Assembly (NCBI RefSeq): GCF_002783505.1
Contig: NZ_PFGL01000002.1
Coordinates: 1,529 to 65,528 of the forward strand
Length of the DNA: 64,000 nucleotides
Source of the DNA: Shewanella sp. CG12_big_fil_rev_8_21_14_0_65_47_15
GTDB taxonomy: Bacteria > Pseudomonadota > Gammaproteobacteria > Enterobacterales > Shewanellaceae
Direction of reading: 5' to 3'
Positions 22,054 to 33,200 of this stretch are shown here, piece by piece. The notes beneath the pieces are model-generated. The model was not told the origin of the DNA and made no database searches. It saw only the letters and a list, made by a program, of their open reading frames with translations. Position 1 is the first letter of the stretch. Each line of letters begins with the position of its first letter. The position numbers were made by a program, and so were the translations under genes.

Positions 22054-25000
22054 ATGATCTGTAATATACCTTGGGTAATGAAACAACAGAGGTTCGTGTG
22101 GTTAATGGCCACAGCTATGGCGGGTTTCAGTTATTCACCAACGGCTGCAGCAGTGAGTTGTCAAGATATAGCGCCTTGGAACAGTAGCCAAATCTATGCA
22201 ACTGTCACGCCTGTTACCTACGATAATTATCTCTATCAAAATAAGTGGTGGACCCAGAATGAAAACCCGAGCCAAACGGGGCAGTGGGGTGTATGGGAAA
22301 ACAAAGGCGTGTGTGATGGTGTGCAAAACCAAGCGCCTACACTGGCCATTTTGCAGCCGCAAAACAATGTGAGTGTGAATTTAGGGGATGTCGTCGTGCT
22401 GCAGGCCGATGCATCCGATGTTGACGGTACCGTTGCGAGCGTAAATTGGTTTACCAATGGTCAGGCGGTAACTAGCCCTTGGACGACTAATGTGATCGGC
22501 AGTGTCCAGCTTAAAGCGGTAGCGACCGATGACAAAGGTGCGACGACCGAGAAAAGTGTTGTGCTAAGTGTTATCAATCCTGCGAGTGAAAACTTACCGC
22601 CTGTGACAGAAATTTTGTTACCTAGCAATGACAGCGCTGTCACTGTTGGCGACTCAGTAACCATTACCGCGAATGCGAGCGATCCTGATTCGGGGGATAG
22701 TATTACTAAAGTTGAGTTTTATCTTGATAGTCAATTGATTGCGACTGATAACAGTACACCCTATTCGGCAATATGGCAGGCAGCTGGAGTCGGTGAGCAT
22801 CAAATACAAACCCGTGCCTATGATAGTCACAATGCCAGTGGCCTTTCGACAGTCATCAAACTCAATGTTGCCGCTGCTAATCAAGCACCGAGTGTGACAT
22901 TAACCGCGCCACAGGCCAACTTTCAAACCGATTTAGGTGCAAGCTTATCACTCACGGCAACTGCGACTGACAGTGATGGCGATGTGACCAGTGTGCGCTT
23001 TTATGCTAACGATATGCTCGTTGCTGAAGATGCAACCGCGCCATACAGTGCGCAATGGACTGCCGTTGCAAACGGTGACATTCGTTTCACGGCTGAGGCC
23101 ATTGATAATCTTGGCCTGATGACATTATCAACCGCTGTCATCGGCCGAGTAGGTCAAGCACCAACCGATAATGAGGCTTGCCGTCCTGAAGGTTTAGTGG
23201 GCGATTCCGTCTATTGCGATGTGTACGATGAACAGGGCCGCGAGAAAATGGGTAGCGATCATGCCCGCCGCGTTATCGGTTACTTTACCTCGTGGCGTAC
23301 GGGTAAGAATGGCCAGCCGAGTTATCTCGCAAATGATATTCCGTGGGATAAAATTACCCATATCAATTATGCATTTGCGCATATTGATTCGAATAATAAG
23401 GTCTCTATTGGCGATCCCAATAGTGCGACGAATGCGGCAACAGGATTAGAGTGGCCGGGCGTTGCAGGCGCTGAGATGGATCCCGAGTTTAATTACAAAG
23501 GCCATTTTAACTTGCTCAATAAGTATAAAAAACGCCATCCAAACGTTAAGACTTTAATCTCGATTGGTGGTTGGGCTGAAACGGGCGGTTACTTTGATGA
23601 TAACGGCAATCGCGTTGCCAGTGGTGGTTTCTATGAGATGACTCAGACGATGCAAGGGATTGAAACTTTTGCCGATTCAGTGGTGGCGTTCTTACGCACT
23701 TACAGCTTTGATGGGGCGGATATCGATTATGAGTACGCGACATCAATGGCCAAATCCGGTAATCCTGATGATTTTGCGATGTCAGAGCCAAAGCGCGCGA
23801 CTCTGTTTAAACAATACGATCTGCTGATGAAAACCCTGCGTGAAAAACTCGATGCCGCCAGCAAGCAAGATGGTAAGCACTACATGTTGACCGTTGCTGC
23901 GCCAGCATCGGGCTATTTGCTGCGTGGGATGGAGGCGTATCAGATGACCCGCTATCTCGATTACGTCAACATTATGAGCTATGACTTGCACGGCGCGTGG
24001 AACGATTTTGTCGGTCACAATGCGGCGCTGTTTGACACTGGTACAGATGCTGAGCTTGCGCATTGGGATGTTTATAGCACGGCGCAATATGGCGGCATTG
24101 GTTATCTCAATACCGACTGGGCTTACCATTATTTCCGCGGTTCTATGCCAGCAGGTAGGATCAATATTGGTATTCCTTACTATACGCGTGGTTGGCAAAA
24201 TGTCAGTGGTGGCACCAACGGCCTATGGGGCTTAGCGGCATATCCTGATCAAACGGCTTGCCCTGTGGGTACAGGTGACGGTGCGTCAAACTGTGGCTAC
24301 GGCGCTCAAGGAATTGATAACCTCTGGCACGATAGTGATGTACGTGGCGATGAGATGTTCGCAGGCTCTAACCCTATGTGGCATGCTAAAAACTTGGAGC
24401 TCGGTATCAGCGGCAGTTATTTAAGCCTTTATGGATTAGATCCGCAAACGAATGTCGCCGATCGACTGACGGGCACCTATGAGCGCCATTATGACGCAGT
24501 GGCAGAATCTTCATGGCTTTGGAACCCTATAAAAAAGGTGTATCTGTCTACTGAAGACGAGCAAGCTATGGCGCGAAAAGTGCAATATGTGGTCGATAAC
24601 GGCATTGGCGGCGTTATGTTCTGGGAGTTAGCAGGTGACTTTGGCTGGTATCCAGAGCGTAACAATGGTCAGGGAGAGTTCTTTGTCGGTGATACTATGA
24701 CCAGCATTGCGTACAACGGATTTGCACAAGCAACCCCGTATGGCAATCGCACCAGCAATCAGGTAATGCCATCACAAACATTGGCCTTAACGGCAAGCTT
24801 ATCTGGCTATAAAGTGGGCGACAGTAACTATCCTATTACGCCAACCTTAACCATCACCAATCATAGCCAAGTGACTATACCCGGCGGTGCTGAGTTTGAA
24901 TTTGATATTTCAACTTCGACTTCAGCCGAGATTGCCGATCAATCGGGTATGGGGTTAACTGTGGTAACGGATGGTTCCAATGTGGCAGGAAATAACGTGG

Positions 25001-25437
25001 GCGGATTAGAGAATGATTTCCACCATGTTCGCTTTATCTTGCCAACCTGGAAAAGTCTCGCGCCTGGGGCAACGTTTGACGGCACGATTAAGTATTACTT
25101 GCCTGTCTCTATGCCATCAAACTTTACCGTGAGTTTTAATGGCACTCGATATGGATTTGGTGCGGCGAGTTCCGTTGTGCCACCGGTGGATTGTACTGCA
25201 AATCCAAGTTTACCTGAATGCCAAGCACCGGTGGTGGATAGTTGTGAAGCGGCGAGTGTCGATACAGCGAGTATTCCTGCTTATCCAAATTTCCCGCAAA
25301 AGGACTATCAGGGAAATCCTAGTCATGCAGCAACGGGCGATCGGATGAAAAACAGTAGCGCCGTGTACCAAGCGAAGTGGTGGACCAATGCGGCACCTGG
25401 AACGACTGCAGATTGGGCGTTTGTGTGTAATCTATAA
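22054..25437 (+). CDS. Secreted multidomain GH18 chitinase (CBM5/12, three Ig-like repeats, GH18, chitinase C domain, terminal CBM-like module)
   Basis: 'FDGADIDYEYA' GH18 catalytic motif (DGxDxDxE); 'YDNYLYQNKWWTQNENPSQTGQWGVWE' CBM5/12; three 'APT/SVTLTAPQANFQTDLGASLSLTATATDSDG'-like repeats; C-terminal 'AKWWTNAAPGTTADWAFVCNL'. Confidence 0.94.
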   Translation: MICNIPWVMKQQRFVWLMATAMAGFSYSPTAAAVSCQDIAPWNSSQIYATVTPVTYDNYLYQNKWWTQNENPSQTGQWGVWENKGVCDGVQNQAPTLAILQPQNNVSVNLGDVVVLQADASDVDGTVASVNWFTNGQAVTSPWTTNVIGSVQLKAVATDDKGATTEKSVVLSVINPASENLPPVTEILLPSNDSAVTVGDSVTITANASDPDSGDSITKVEFYLDSQLIATDNSTPYSAIWQAAGVGEHQIQTRAYDSHNASGLSTVIKLNVAAANQAPSVTLTAPQANFQTDLGASLSLTATATDSDGDVTSVRFYANDMLVAEDATAPYSAQWTAVANGDIRFTAEAIDNLGLMTLSTAVIGRVGQAPTDNEACRPEGLVGDSVYCDVYDEQGREKMGSDHARRVIGYFTSWRTGKNGQPSYLANDIPWDKITHINYAFAHIDSNNKVSIGDPNSATNAATGLEWPGVAGAEMDPEFNYKGHFNLLNKYKKRHPNVKTLISIGGWAETGGYFDDNGNRVASGGFYEMTQTMQGIETFADSVVAFLRTYSFDGADIDYEYATSMAKSGNPDDFAMSEPKRATLFKQYDLLMKTLREKLDAASKQDGKHYMLTVAAPASGYLLRGMEAYQMTRYLDYVNIMSYDLHGAWNDFVGHNAALFDTGTDAELAHWDVYSTAQYGGIGYLNTDWAYHYFRGSMPAGRINIGIPYYTRGWQNVSGGTNGLWGLAAYPDQTACPVGTGDGASNCGYGAQGIDNLWHDSDVRGDEMFAGSNPMWHAKNLELGISGSYLSLYGLDPQTNVADRLTGTYERHYDAVAESSWLWNPIKKVYLSTEDEQAMARKVQYVVDNGIGGVMFWELAGDFGWYPERNNGQGEFFVGDTMTSIAYNGFAQATPYGNRTSNQVMPSQTLALTASLSGYKVGDSNYPITPTLTITNHSQVTIPGGAEFEFDISTSTSAEIADQSGMGLTVVTDGSNVAGNNVGGLENDFHHVRFILPTWKSLAPGATFDGTIKYYLPVSMPSNFTVSFNGTRYGFGAASSVVPPVDCTANPSLPECQAPVVDSCEAASVDTASIPAYPNFPQKDYQGNPSHAATGDRMKNSSAVYQAKWWTNAAPGTTADWAFVCNL

Positions 25438-25526
25438 CATTGTTTGTGCACTTAAAAGCGTGCAAAGCCGTCAGTTGCAGTGTGTTGTTGACGGTGATGA
25501 ATACAATAGGTATTAAACCGCTCTTA

Positions 25527-25560
25527 ATAAAAAAACCGATCTAAGATCGGTTTTTTTATT
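25527..25560. terminator. Terminator between chitinase and DAHP synthase genes
   Basis: aaaaaaaccgatc-taa-gatcggttttttt hairpin. Confidence 0.88.
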
Positions 25561-25597
25561 GGAAAATGTATATCACTTTGGACATATTTTTCGAGCG

Positions 25598-26668
25598 TCA
25601 GGCTGATTTTGCTAACAGTGCTTTTCGCTCGCGGGAAGCGGCTGCCAGTTTGCGAAGCAGAACTTCCGAGTCATCCCAGTGTAAACAGGCATCTGTGATA
25701 CTTTGACCGTAACAGAGAGCTTGACCTTTGACGACCTTTTGGTTGCCTTCCTGTAAGAAACTTTCGGCCATGATCCCGGCAATTGCAGTATTGCCGGCAC
25801 GCATTTGTGCCATGATATCGTCGGCAACGGCTAATTGCTTAAGGTGATTTTTTTCGCTGTTACCGTGGCTAAAGTCCACTACCACTCGAGGGGTTACATC
25901 GACGGATTCAAGCTTTAATCGAGCTTCTTCAATATCCTGCGCAAAGTAATTAGGCTTTTTGCCGCCGCGCAATATGATATGGCCAAAGGGATTTCCGTGG
26001 GTGCGATAGACCGCCATGGCGCCGTCTTTATCCGGTGAATAGAAGATATGTGGCACTTTTGCGGCGCGCACTGCATCGACGGCGATATTGATATTGCCAT
26101 CGGTACCGTTTTTAAAACCAACGGGGCAGGAAAGGGCTGAGGCCATTTCTCGATGAACTTGGCTCTCAGTGGTGCGAGCACCAATGGCGCCCCAAGTGAT
26201 TAAATCGGCTATGTATTGGCCGTTCACCATATCTAAAAATTCGGTGGCGATAGGTAATTTCAATTCAGTGATCTGTTGCAGTAGCTCGCGAGCAATGCGT
26301 AAGCCTTTGTTTGGCTCGAAACTACCATCAAGATCGGGATCCGAAATTAATCCTTTCCAGCCGACAATCGTGCGAGGTTTCTCAAAATAGACCCGCATTA
26401 AGATGCACAAATCATCTTTCAATTCTTGATGTAATGCGACTAAGCGCTGGGCATATTCGAGGGCCGCTTTGGTATCGTGGATTGAGCATGGGCCTATGAT
26501 CACCAGCAGACGCTGATCTTCGCCCATAATAATGGCTTCAACTTCACGACGTTGTTGGACAAGGTAGTCGGCGGCTTCTTGGGTTAATGGGTACTCAGAT
26601 GCCAGTTGTGCAGGTGAGATGACTTTAGCTAATAAAGAAGTACGTAATTCGTCTGTTTTAATGGTCAT
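25598..26668 (-). CDS. 3-deoxy-7-phosphoheptulonate synthase (class I DAHP synthase)
   Basis: 'LLVIIGPCSIHDTKAALEYAQRL', 'MRVYFEKPRTIVGWKGLISDPDLDGSF', 'VVDFSHGNSEKNHLKQ'; the aroF/G/H isoenzyme cannot be assigned by eye. Confidence 0.95.
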   Translation of the reverse strand: MTIKTDELRTSLLAKVISPAQLASEYPLTQEAADYLVQQRREVEAIIMGEDQRLLVIIGPCSIHDTKAALEYAQRLVALHQELKDDLCILMRVYFEKPRTIVGWKGLISDPDLDGSFEPNKGLRIARELLQQITELKLPIATEFLDMVNGQYIADLITWGAIGARTTESQVHREMASALSCPVGFKNGTDGNINIAVDAVRAAKVPHIFYSPDKDGAMAVYRTHGNPFGHIILRGGKKPNYFAQDIEEARLKLESVDVTPRVVVDFSHGNSEKNHLKQLAVADDIMAQMRAGNTAIAGIMAESFLQEGNQKVVKGQALCYGQSITDACLHWDDSEVLLRKLAAASRERKALLAKSA

Positions 26669-26849
26669 TCAAAATACCGAGCTTGCATGCGGCGCTTTTC
26701 GCCAGATTGCCACGGATTATAACGAATCGAGCCGAGTTGCACAGTGCCAATTGTGCTAATTGTCGGCATCTGTGCAATGAATTTAATTTAACTTAGACCT
26801 ATTTAACCTAAATTTGCCCCTGTGGATTAGCTCTCTAAGGTCCGTCGAT

Positions 26850-27662
26850 TTAGAACATATGACGCTCAAGACCCGTCACATCTAAAATCTTAGTCGCAAT
26901 TTCTTCGACCGAGTGATTGGTGGTGTCTATATAGGGAATACGTTCACGTTTAAACATCATTTCCACTTCTTTCACCTCTAAGCGGCATTGTTTGAGTGAC
27001 GAGTAACGGCTGTTTTCCATTCGACTTTGGCGAATTTCATGTAAACGCACCGGATCAATCGTTAAACCAAATAACTTTTTCTTATTGCGTTTAAGGGCTT
27101 CGTGCAACTTAAGGTTATCCATATCATCTTCGGTAAAAGGATAGTTCGCCGCTTTAATGCCAAATTGCATCGATAAATACAGGCTAGAAGGGGTTTTGCC
27201 GCAACGGGACACACCTAACAGGATTAAATCTGCTTGATCCATGTGTTTCATGGTCTGGCCGTCATCGTTATCCATCGCAAAATTAATGGCATCGATGCGC
27301 GCCTCATAGCCATGATTGGCTTTACCGTGGGTGCGGTGAAGCACGGGCGAGGCGCTTACGCCTAAATGTTGTTCGAGTGGTGCCACAAAAGTATTTAAAA
27401 AATCATAATCTAAGCCTTCACTCGAGTAGATGATGTCGCGAATTTCTGCTTTTACGATCGAATGGAACACTAATGGCCGTTCACCTGTTGTAATAAAACA
27501 ATCATTAATTTGTCGTTTAACTTGCTCCGCTTTCGTTAATGATTCGACGAAAGGAATTGTAAGTGATTCAAATTCTAATGGAAATTGCGAGAGAACTGCA
27601 TGTCCAAAAACCTCAGCTGTGATCGCTGTCCCATCGGAAATATAGAATACTTTTGGTGCCAT
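26850..27662 (-). CDS. ppsR: Phosphoenolpyruvate synthase regulatory protein (PSRP, DUF299 kinase/pyrophosphorylase)
   Basis: '[25 protein letters not shown]', '[31 protein letters not shown]'; divergent from ppsA. Confidence 0.95.
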   Translation of the reverse strand: MAPKVFYISDGTAITAEVFGHAVLSQFPLEFESLTIPFVESLTKAEQVKRQINDCFITTGERPLVFHSIVKAEIRDIIYSSEGLDYDFLNTFVAPLEQHLGVSASPVLHRTHGKANHGYEARIDAINFAMDNDDGQTMKHMDQADLILLGVSRCGKTPSSLYLSMQFGIKAANYPFTEDDMDNLKLHEALKRNKKKLFGLTIDPVRLHEIRQSRMENSRYSSLKQCRLEVKEVEMMFKRERIPYIDTTNHSVEEIATKILDVTGLERHMF

Positions 27663-27675
27663 ACTGACCTCTTGT

Positions 27676-27690
27676 AGTAATAAAATTACA
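27676..27690. promoter_or_regulatory. Candidate HexR operator between PSRP gene and ppsA
   Basis: AGTAATAAAATTACA matches 14/15 of the recalled HexR consensus TGTARTWWWWTYACA; lies in the divergent ppsR/ppsA promoter region. Confidence 0.5.
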
Positions 27691-27786
27691 AATAAAATTA
27701 TAGATTTACGCTTCTTCGGCAGGAGTGTAAAATGCCGCTGCCCTCGTGTGAAGGGGCCACTGAAATAAACTTGCGGAGATAGAACT

Positions 27787-30156
27787 GTGCAGCAATACGT
27801 ACTCTGGTATCAGGAATTAGGCATGGGTGACGTCAACTTAGTTGGCGGTAAAAATGCTTCTCTTGGCGAGATGATCAGCAATCTGGCCAATGCCGGTGTT
27901 CAAGTACCTGGCGGATTTGCGACTACTTCTTATGCGTTCAATGAGTTCCTTGAACAAAGTGGAGTAAACCAGAAGATTTATGACATTCTAGCCACACTGG
28001 ATGTAGATGATGTCAATGCACTGGCAAAAGTAGGTGCACAGATCAGACAATGGGTGATTGACACCCCATTCCAACCAGCTTTAGAGCAAGCCATTCGTGA
28101 AGCTTACGATAAACTTGCCGCTGAAACTAGCGATGCGTCATTTGCAGTGCGTTCTTCTGCCACCGCAGAAGATATGCCAGATGCCTCTTTTGCTGGTCAG
28201 CAAGAAACCTTCTTAAACGTGAAAGGATTTGACTCAGTTCTCGTGGCTATCAAGCACGTGTTCGCGTCACTCTTTAACGACCGTGCGATTTCATACCGTG
28301 TTCACCAAGGTTACGAACACCACGGTGTTGCCCTGTCTGCCGGCGTACAACGTATGGTTCGTTCAGACAAAGCGGCATCAGGCGTGATGTTCACTATGGA
28401 CACTGAATCAGGCAACAATGATGTCGTGTTTATCACTTCCTCTTTCGGTCTGGGTGAAATGGTCGTTCAAGGCGCGGTCAACCCTGACGAATTCTATGTT
28501 CACAAACCTATTTTAGCCTTAGGTCATAAGGCTGTTGTTCGCCGTAATATCGGTAGCAAGCTCATTCAAATGGTGTACTCAGATGATGCTGCTCACGGCA
28601 AGCAAGTGAAGATTGAAGACGTTGCCGCTGACAAACGTCGTCAATTCTCAATCAATGACACCGAAGTCGAAGAATTAGCTAAACAAGCCATGGTTATCGA
28701 AAAACACTACGGTCGTCCAATGGATATCGAGTGGGCGAAAGACGGTAACGATGGCAAACTCTACATCGTTCAAGCGCGTCCAGAAACGGTTCGTAGCCGT
28801 GAAGATGTGCAATTGATTGAACGTTACCACTTAAAGAGCCGTGGTGCGGTGATCTCTGAAGGTCGTGCTATCGGTCATAAAGTGGGTTCAGGCGTAGCCA
28901 AAGTATTAACCTCTATCGCCGATATGGATCAAATCCAACCTGGTGATGTGTTAGTGACAGATATGACCGACCCAGATTGGGAACCTATCATGAAGCGCGC
29001 CAGCGCCATCGTGACGAACCGTGGCGGTCGTACCTGTCACGCGGCGATTATCGCCCGTGAATTAGGTGTACCCGCGGTAGTCGGTTGTGGTGACGTGACC
29101 GACCGTATCAAAAATGGTCAGCTAGTGACTGTGTCTTGCGCCGAAGGTGACACTGGCTTCATCTATGAAGGTAAACAAGAGTTTGAAGTGATTTCAAACC
29201 GTGTCGATTCACTGCCTGCATTACCAATGAAAATCATGATGAACGTGGGTAACCCAGACCGCGCATTCGACTTTGCCCGTTTACCAAACGAAGGCGTAGG
29301 TTTAGCGCGTTTAGAGTTCATCATCAACCGCATGATAGGTATTCATCCAAAGGCACTGCTTGAGTTCAATCAACAAGACGCTGCTCTGCAAACTGAAATT
29401 AACGAGATGATCGCAGGTTATGAATCACCCGTTGAGTTCTACATTGCCCGTCTGGTTGAAGGTATTGCCTCTATCGGTTCAGCCTTCTATCCGAAGAAAG
29501 TGATCGTACGTATGTCAGACTTTAAGTCTAACGAATACGCAAACTTAGTCGGTGGTGACCGTTACGAGCCTGAGGAAGAAAACCCAATGCTCGGCTTCCG
29601 CGGTGCGAGCCGTTATATCTCTGAATCCTTCCGTGACTGTTTTGCCCTAGAGTGTGAGGCAATCAAGCGCGTTCGTAATGACATGGGTCTGAAAAACGTC
29701 GAAGTGATGATCCCATTCGTTCGTACCGTTAAAGAAGCCGAACAAGTGATCGGCCTGCTCAAAGAGCAGGGTTTAGAGCGTGGTAAAGACGGTTTACGCG
29801 TCATTATGATGTGCGAAGTACCGTCAAACGCGCTGTTAGCGGATCAATTCCTTGAACATTTCGATGGCTTCTCTATCGGTTCAAACGACTTAACTCAGCT
29901 AACGCTTGGCTTAGACCGCGACTCAGGCATTATTAGTCATCTGTTCGATGAGCGTAATGAAGCCGTTAAGATCCTACTGTCTATGGCGATTAAAGCGGCT
30001 AAGGCTAAGGGCGCTTATATCGGTATCTGTGGTCAAGGTCCTTCAGATCACGCCGATTTTGCGGCTTGGTTAGTTGAGCAAGGTATCGATACTGTGTCTC
30101 TGAATCCTGATACTGTTATTGATACATGGTTATATTTGGCCGAAGCCCACGGGTGA
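27787..30156 (+). CDS. ppsA: Phosphoenolpyruvate synthase (pyruvate, water dikinase)
   Basis: '[27 protein letters not shown]', '[26 protein letters not shown]' phospho-His domain. Confidence 0.98.
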   Translation: MQQYVLWYQELGMGDVNLVGGKNASLGEMISNLANAGVQVPGGFATTSYAFNEFLEQSGVNQKIYDILATLDVDDVNALAKVGAQIRQWVIDTPFQPALEQAIREAYDKLAAETSDASFAVRSSATAEDMPDASFAGQQETFLNVKGFDSVLVAIKHVFASLFNDRAISYRVHQGYEHHGVALSAGVQRMVRSDKAASGVMFTMDTESGNNDVVFITSSFGLGEMVVQGAVNPDEFYVHKPILALGHKAVVRRNIGSKLIQMVYSDDAAHGKQVKIEDVAADKRRQFSINDTEVEELAKQAMVIEKHYGRPMDIEWAKDGNDGKLYIVQARPETVRSREDVQLIERYHLKSRGAVISEGRAIGHKVGSGVAKVLTSIADMDQIQPGDVLVTDMTDPDWEPIMKRASAIVTNRGGRTCHAAIIARELGVPAVVGCGDVTDRIKNGQLVTVSCAEGDTGFIYEGKQEFEVISNRVDSLPALPMKIMMNVGNPDRAFDFARLPNEGVGLARLEFIINRMIGIHPKALLEFNQQDAALQTEINEMIAGYESPVEFYIARLVEGIASIGSAFYPKKVIVRMSDFKSNEYANLVGGDRYEPEEENPMLGFRGASRYISESFRDCFALECEAIKRVRNDMGLKNVEVMIPFVRTVKEAEQVIGLLKEQGLERGKDGLRVIMMCEVPSNALLADQFLEHFDGFSIGSNDLTQLTLGLDRDSGIISHLFDERNEAVKILLSMAIKAAKAKGAYIGICGQGPSDHADFAAWLVEQGIDTVSLNPDTVIDTWLYLAEAHG

Positions 30157-30184
30157 TCTAGGCTGTAATTTGATAAAGATGTTA

Positions 30185-30213
30185 AAAAAGCCGCTTTGAG
30201 CGGCTTTTTTTTT
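30185..30213 (+). terminator. ppsA terminator
   Basis: aaaaaagccgctttgagcggctttttttttg hairpin. Confidence 0.88.
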
Positions 30214-30254
30214 GTTTATAATGGCCCCATAACGATAATTGACAGAAGCCATCC

Positions 30255-33200
30255 ATGTTACCCCTGCTATCACATCAACAAACATTAGAGCCAGTGTATT
30301 TGGCATACCTTGATGCACTCGAGCAAAGCGAGTATTCCGGTGATATAGACAAGCGATACAGTGCACGGCTAGTGCAAGCGACCGATAACTCTGTCTATCA
30401 ATTTTTACCCCAAGCTGTGCTTTATCCTAAAAATCAAAAGGATATACAAATAGCCTTGGCGCTCGCGGCGAAAGACATCTTCCGTGAGGTCACTTTTAGT
30501 GCCCGGGGCGGCGGTACGGGTACTAATGGCCAGTCCTTGACCCATGGTCTGATCCTCGATGTGTCGCGCTATATGAACCGTGTGCTCGAAGTGAATGCTG
30601 AGCAGGGTTGGGTGAGGGTTGAAGCTGGGGTGATTAAAGATGCGCTTAACGATGCGCTGCGCCCGCACGGTTATTTTTTCAGTCCCGATTTATCCACCTC
30701 TAACCGCGCGACCATTGGCGGTATGATCAATACCGATGCCTCGGGTGCGGGTTCACTGGTCTACGGTAAGACGTCAGATCATGTACTGGCACTACGCAGT
30801 GTGTTGATCGATGGCAGTGTATTAGACACTCAGCCATTGGATGCTGGACTTTTGTGTAATCCAGATAATGTGAGTGATAATCCACTCGGACAAAAGCTGA
30901 TTTCGGCCATTGCAAAGGTTTGCCGCGAGAAGCGAGCGCTGATTGAAAAGCAATTCCCCAAGTTAAACCGCTTCTTAACGGGTTACGATTTAAAGCATGT
31001 ATGGAATGAGGGCCTAACGCAATTCGACTTATCGCGAATTTTAACGGGCTCAGAGGGCACGCTTGCGGTGATAACCGAAGCCAAACTGAATATCACGCCA
31101 TTGCCGACCGAGCGCGCCATGGTGAATATTAAGTATGATTCTTTCCAATCGGCGCTGCGTCATGCGTCATCCTTAGTCGCCGCGCGGGCGACTGTGGTCG
31201 AAACCGTCGATTCTAAAGTGCTTAACCTTGCCCGTGAGGACATTGTTTGGCACTCGGTTTCCGACCTCATTCAAGAAGTGCCGGGTAAAGTCATCGATGG
31301 CCTGAATATGGTCGAGTTTGCCGGCGATACGGCAGAAGTTGAGCAAAAGCTTGCGAGTCTTGAGGCGGTATTGACCGAGCAAATTGGTCGTGGTGAATGC
31401 GGTGTATTGGGTTATCAAGTGACTCAGGACAAGCCGAGCATCGAAAAAATCTACGGCATGCGCAAAAAAGCCGTTGGCTTATTGGGCGCCACTAAAGGGC
31501 GTCGTAAACCCATCGCCTTTGCAGAAGATACCGCGGTACCGCCCGAAAAACTCGCCGATTATATTATGGAGTTTCGCGCAGTACTCGATGGGCATAAGCT
31601 GCAATATGGCATGTTCGGGCATGTGGATGCCGGTGTGCTCCATGTGCGACCCGCGCTCGATATGTGTGATGTGGAAGATGAGAAGCTACTGCGGGTCATT
31701 TCCGATCAAGTCGCGGCACTGACACTTAAATACGGTGGCCTGATGTGGGGTGAACACGGTAAAGGTGTGCGTGGGGAATATGGTCCATCGGTGTTTGGTG
31801 ATGAGCTTTATGGTGTTCTTCAAGATATCAAAGGCCTGTTTGACCCCGACAATAGGCTTAACCCAGGTAAGCTGGTGGCGCCTAAAGATACAGGTGCCCT
31901 CTATTACGATGTTGACAGTGCCAAACGCGGTAAATTTGATCGGCAAATTCCCGTTGCTGTGCGTGATGCTTTCCCGGATGTGATGAACTGTAACGGCAAT
32001 GGCCTGTGTTTTAACTACAGCAGCTACTCGCCCATGTGCCCCTCATTTAAGGTGACGGGGGATAGAGTGCAGTCACCCAAAGGTCGTGCTGGCTTGATGC
32101 GTGAATGGCTAAGACTGCTTGAAACCGAAGGCGTGGATGTGAACGCGCTGGCGAAAGCCAAACCTTTAGGTATTTTGCAGCGGATGCAAAATACGATAAA
32201 TGCAAAGCGGGATTATGATTATTCCCATGAGGTTATGGAGTCGCTTAAGGGCTGCTTGGCCTGTAAAGCCTGCTCTGGTCAATGCCCGGTTAAAGTGGAT
32301 GTGCCTAAATTTAGGGCACAGTTTTTTAATATTTATTATCAACGTTATTTAAGGCCTGCCAAGGATTATCTTGTCGCTGGGATTGAGGACAGCCTCCCCT
32401 TAATGGCGGCAGCGCCGCGATTAACTAACTTTGCTTCCCAGAATCCATTGAGCCAATGGGTGATTAAAAAAGCGATTGGTTATGTGGATGCGCCCGCATT
32501 ATCCGTACCAACCTTAAAACAGCGCCTCGATGGTCACGCGAGCCGGGGCTATGATCTCGCCGCGCTGCAGGCGATCCCCTTAGATGAACGTTCCAAGTTT
32601 GTATTGGTGGTACAAGATCCCTTTAACAGCTTCTACGATGCTGGATTGGTGTATCGCTTTATCCAATTAATTGAAACCTTAGGATTAAAGCCAGTATTGT
32701 TACCCTTTAAGCCCAATGGTAAGCCGACGCATATTAAAGGTTTCTTGGATAAATTTGCTAAAACAGCACAATCGAGTGCAGATTTCTTAAATCAAGTGCA
32801 TAAGCTAGGCATGCCGATGGTGGGCATCGATCCTGCGCTGGTATTATGTTATCGAGATGAATATAAAGAAGTTTTAGGTGCTAACCGTGGCTCGTTTGAG
32901 GTTAAGTTAGCCAATGAGTGGTTGCTTAGTGTATTAGCGGATATTCCTGCAAAATTGCCCCAGGATAAACAATATACTTGGTTTAGTCATTGCACTGAGT
33001 CGACTGCTAAACCCAATACGGCCAAGGAATGGACTCAGATTTTTGCGCATTTTGGTGCTAAGTTATCGGCTATGAATCTTGGCTGTTGCGGTATGGCGGG
33101 GACCTATGGTCATGAGGCGGAAAACCTTGAGCGTTCTCAAGCGTTGTTTGATATGTCGTGGAAACAGACCTTAGCTAAACTTGATAAACAACAGGTACTC

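Noticed and set aside
23782-24198. 138 aa minus-strand ORF inside the chitinase gene, plus similar antisense ORFs in topA, ydiJ, icd and metG
   Set aside because: All lie opposite well-supported genes and show no family motifs; they are expected in long open GC-balanced genes.
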